Source: Limnohabitans sp. Rim47
Lineage (GTDB): Bacteria > Pseudomonadota > Gammaproteobacteria > Burkholderiales > Burkholderiaceae_C
Reading direction: 5' to 3'
Assembly: GCF_001517545.1 (NCBI RefSeq)
Contig: NZ_FBYA01000001.1
Coordinates: forward strand, 652,929-716,928
Length of the DNA: 64,000 bases
Below the pieces are notes generated by a model. The model saw only the letters and a program-made list of their open reading frames with translations, was not told the origin of the DNA and did not search any database. Position numbers and translations under genes: made by a program. Shown here piece by piece: positions 62,416-64,000 of this stretch. The number at the start of each line of letters is the position of its first letter. Positions within the stretch are counted from its first letter, which is position 1.

Positions 62416-64000
62416 ATGACTCAACCGATGGCAAACCGTCGAACCGCGGCTTACCACTGGCGGATTCACCGCAATGTGCTGATCTACATCGGCATCCTCG
62501 TCACTTTGATGGGGGCCATGGCTTCGGCCGAACGGTGGGGGCTGTCACGCAATTTGATTGGCCCCATTTTTTTGTTCAGCACGGTGATGATCTATGCCTT
62601 GATCGGCATATCCAGCAGGACAACGGACGAAGACGAGTATTACGTTGCGGGCAGGCGTATTCCGGCCATGTACAACGGCATGGCCACTGCCGCAGACTGG
62701 ATGAGTGCCGCCTCTTTCATCAGCTTGGCGGGGGCACTTTATTTGCAGGGCTTTTCTGGCAGCGGGCAGCAGCCTGGTGGCTTGGCTTATGTGATGGGCT
62801 GGACCGGCGGCTTTTGCCTGGTTGCATTGTTGATTGCCCCGCATTTGCGGGCTATGAAGCTTTACACCTTGCCGGACTACTTTGACCGCCGTTACGGCGG
62901 TCGTTGGCCTCGCATCATCGCCGCATTGGCTTCGGTGTTGTGTTCATTCACCTATGTTGTAGCCCAAATCTATGGCATCGGGCTGATCGCATCCCGTTTG
63001 ACGGGCGTTCAGTTCGAGATTGGCATCTTGCTCGGTTTGGGTGGGGTTTTGCTGTGTTCATTTTTGGGGGGCATGCGTGCCATCACTTGGACTCAGGTGG
63101 CGCAGTACATCATGTTGCTGCTGGCCTTCATGATTCCTGTGTCCTGGCTTGCCTATAAGCAACTTGGAACACCGTTCGCTCCCTTGGTCTATGGCCAGCA
63201 GCTTGCGCACATTGAAGCCATCGAAAAAAAGCTGATCAATGATCCAGCCGAAATCGAGGTGCGTCAAGAGTTTGCACGACGGGCCAAGATGTTTGAGGCA
63301 CGGCTTGAAAATGTCGAGCGATCCATGGCCGAGTTGCGTCTAGAGCTGGAGGAAAAAATCCGCATACTCAAGGCGCAATCGGCCGATTACGCTTCGATTG
63401 CACAAGCTCGGCGCGCACTTTTGGCGGTGCCTCGCGATGCGGCGACAGCACGTGAACAATGGACCCGAGCCATGCTCGACAACCGTGATCGGGCCCGACC
63501 TTTAGGGGGAATGCCTGCCCACGCACAGGCATTTGCGGGCAACCCTCATGGCAGTGCGCAAGAAATCAAGTTGTTCGATGAGTCGAGGCTGAATTTTCTG
63601 GCGTTGGTGTTTTGCCTCATGGTCGGAACAGCTGGCTTGCCTCACTTGCTGACGCGCTTTTACACATTGCCCTCGGTTGCCGAGACCCGCACTTCGGTGG
63701 CTTGGTCCTTGTTCTTCATTGGCTTGCTTTACCTGAGTGTTCCGGCTTTGGCTGTGCTGGTGAAGTTCGAGGTGCTGAATAACCTGGTGGGCAGCAGTTT
63801 TGCGGATTTGCCGAGCTGGATGGCGCAATGGGCCCGACTTGATTCCGCGTTGCTGGAGTTTTCGGATGTCAATGGTGACGGCGTCTTGCAGTTGGGTGAG
63901 TTGAAGCTTGGGGCCGACATGATCATGCTGGCCACCCCTGAATTGGGTGGTATGCCTTTTGTGGTCTCTGGCTTGGTGGCAGCCGGGGGACTGGCGGCCG
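62416..64000 (+). CDS. Sodium:solute symporter family protein, large-loop type, truncated by the window end
   Basis: The first 528 codons are open to the window end. Membrane segments begin at about residue 21; YYVAGRRIPAMYNGMATAADWMSAASFISLAG is the SSS-family core. Between membrane segments, residues about 268-356 form a charged coiled coil (VRQEFARRAKMFEARLENV). A 12-residue EF-hand loop, D484 VNGDGVLQLG E495, lies in a later loop. It resembles the VC_2705-type large symporters (probable acetate or related carboxylate uptake); the substrate is not shown. The ATG at 62416 is 22 bases after ppsA. Confidence 0.88.
   Translation, partial: MTQPMANRRTAAYHWRIHRNVLIYIGILVTLMGAMASAERWGLSRNLIGPIFLFSTVMIYALIGISSRTTDEDEYYVAGRRIPAMYNGMATAADWMSAASFISLAGALYLQGFSGSGQQPGGLAYVMGWTGGFCLVALLIAPHLRAMKLYTLPDYFDRRYGGRWPRIIAALASVLCSFTYVVAQIYGIGLIASRLTGVQFEIGILLGLGGVLLCSFLGGMRAITWTQVAQYIMLLLAFMIPVSWLAYKQLGTPFAPLVYGQQLAHIEAIEKKLINDPAEIEVRQEFARRAKMFEARLENVERSMAELRLELEEKIRILKAQSADYASIAQARRALLAVPRDAATAREQWTRAMLDNRDRARPLGGMPAHAQAFAGNPHGSAQEIKLFDESRLNFLALVFCLMVGTAGLPHLLTRFYTLPSVAETRTSVAWSLFFIGLLYLSVPALAVLVKFEVLNNLVGSSFADLPSWMAQWARLDSALLEFSDVNGDGVLQLGELKLGADMIMLATPELGGMPFVVSGLVAAGGLAA

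Overview
The window is one contiguous, gene-dense stretch of a betaproteobacterial chromosome. It most resembles Comamonadaceae (Burkholderiales), with Limnohabitans or Rhodoferax-like freshwater relatives as my best guess. The grounds are a Bug-type tricarboxylate-transporter binding protein, a PhaR regulator of polyhydroxyalkanoate storage, a RibB-RibX fusion, the block rpsB-tsf-pyrH-frr-cdsA-dxr-bamA-skp-lpxD-fabZ-lpxA, and the pair ppsR/ppsA. Almost all genes are housekeeping or cell-envelope genes. I see no insertion sequence, prophage or CRISPR array. The only hint of a mobile-element edge is a ParB-like gene fragment beside a tRNA-Gly gene at the left end.

Layout. 1-6 kb: ParB-like fragment (-), tRNA-Gly(CCC) (-), Bug binding protein (+), succinate-semialdehyde dehydrogenase gabD (-) with a striking palindrome before it, alaS (+). 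5.9-14.8 kb: TlpA-like thioredoxin, Tat-exported transglutaminase-like protein, then a leftward run (RluA-type pseudouridine synthase, trmB, gluQ, FAD oxidoreductase, LysR regulator), a divergent pirin and flavodoxin pair, and a DUF599 protein. 14.9-25 kb: dnaE (+) converging on a tightly overlapped leftward operon ribE-ribBX-ribH-nusB-aminotransferase-ybgC-tolQ-tolR-tolA. 25-32.7 kb: phaR, rimO, tRNA-Leu(CAG) (-), rnr, then nnr and an amidase (-).

32.9-48.2 kb is a translation-to-envelope supercluster: rpsB, tsf, pyrH, frr, cdsA, dxr, bamA, skp, lpxD, fabZ, lpxA, a Gfo/Idh/MocA oxidoreductase, a DegT-type aminotransferase, lpxB, rnhB and a SpoU-type RNA methyltransferase. The two genes between lpxA and lpxB match the GnnA/GnnB arrangement that makes UDP-GlcNAc3N, so this organism probably builds lipid A on 2,3-diamino-glucose with amide-linked acyl chains. 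LpxA carries Met at the acyl-chain ruler position (E. coli 173) and lacks two conserved histidines, in line with a changed substrate. Two genes that usually sit in this cluster, uppS (between frr and cdsA) and rseP (between dxr and bamA), are missing from their places.

48.3-64 kb: carA-carB, greA, yhbY (-) divergent from rlmE, ftsH, folP, glmM, then ppsR (-) divergent from its target ppsA, and a truncated sodium:solute symporter with a coiled-coil insert and an EF-hand-like loop.

The genes cooperate in a few themes: envelope building (lipid A, BamA, Skp, Tol, CdsA, GlmM), riboflavin synthesis, translation and RNA maturation, and pyruvate/PEP switching. Nothing here is clearly a wholly new system. 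The lipid A variant locus is the most interesting part.
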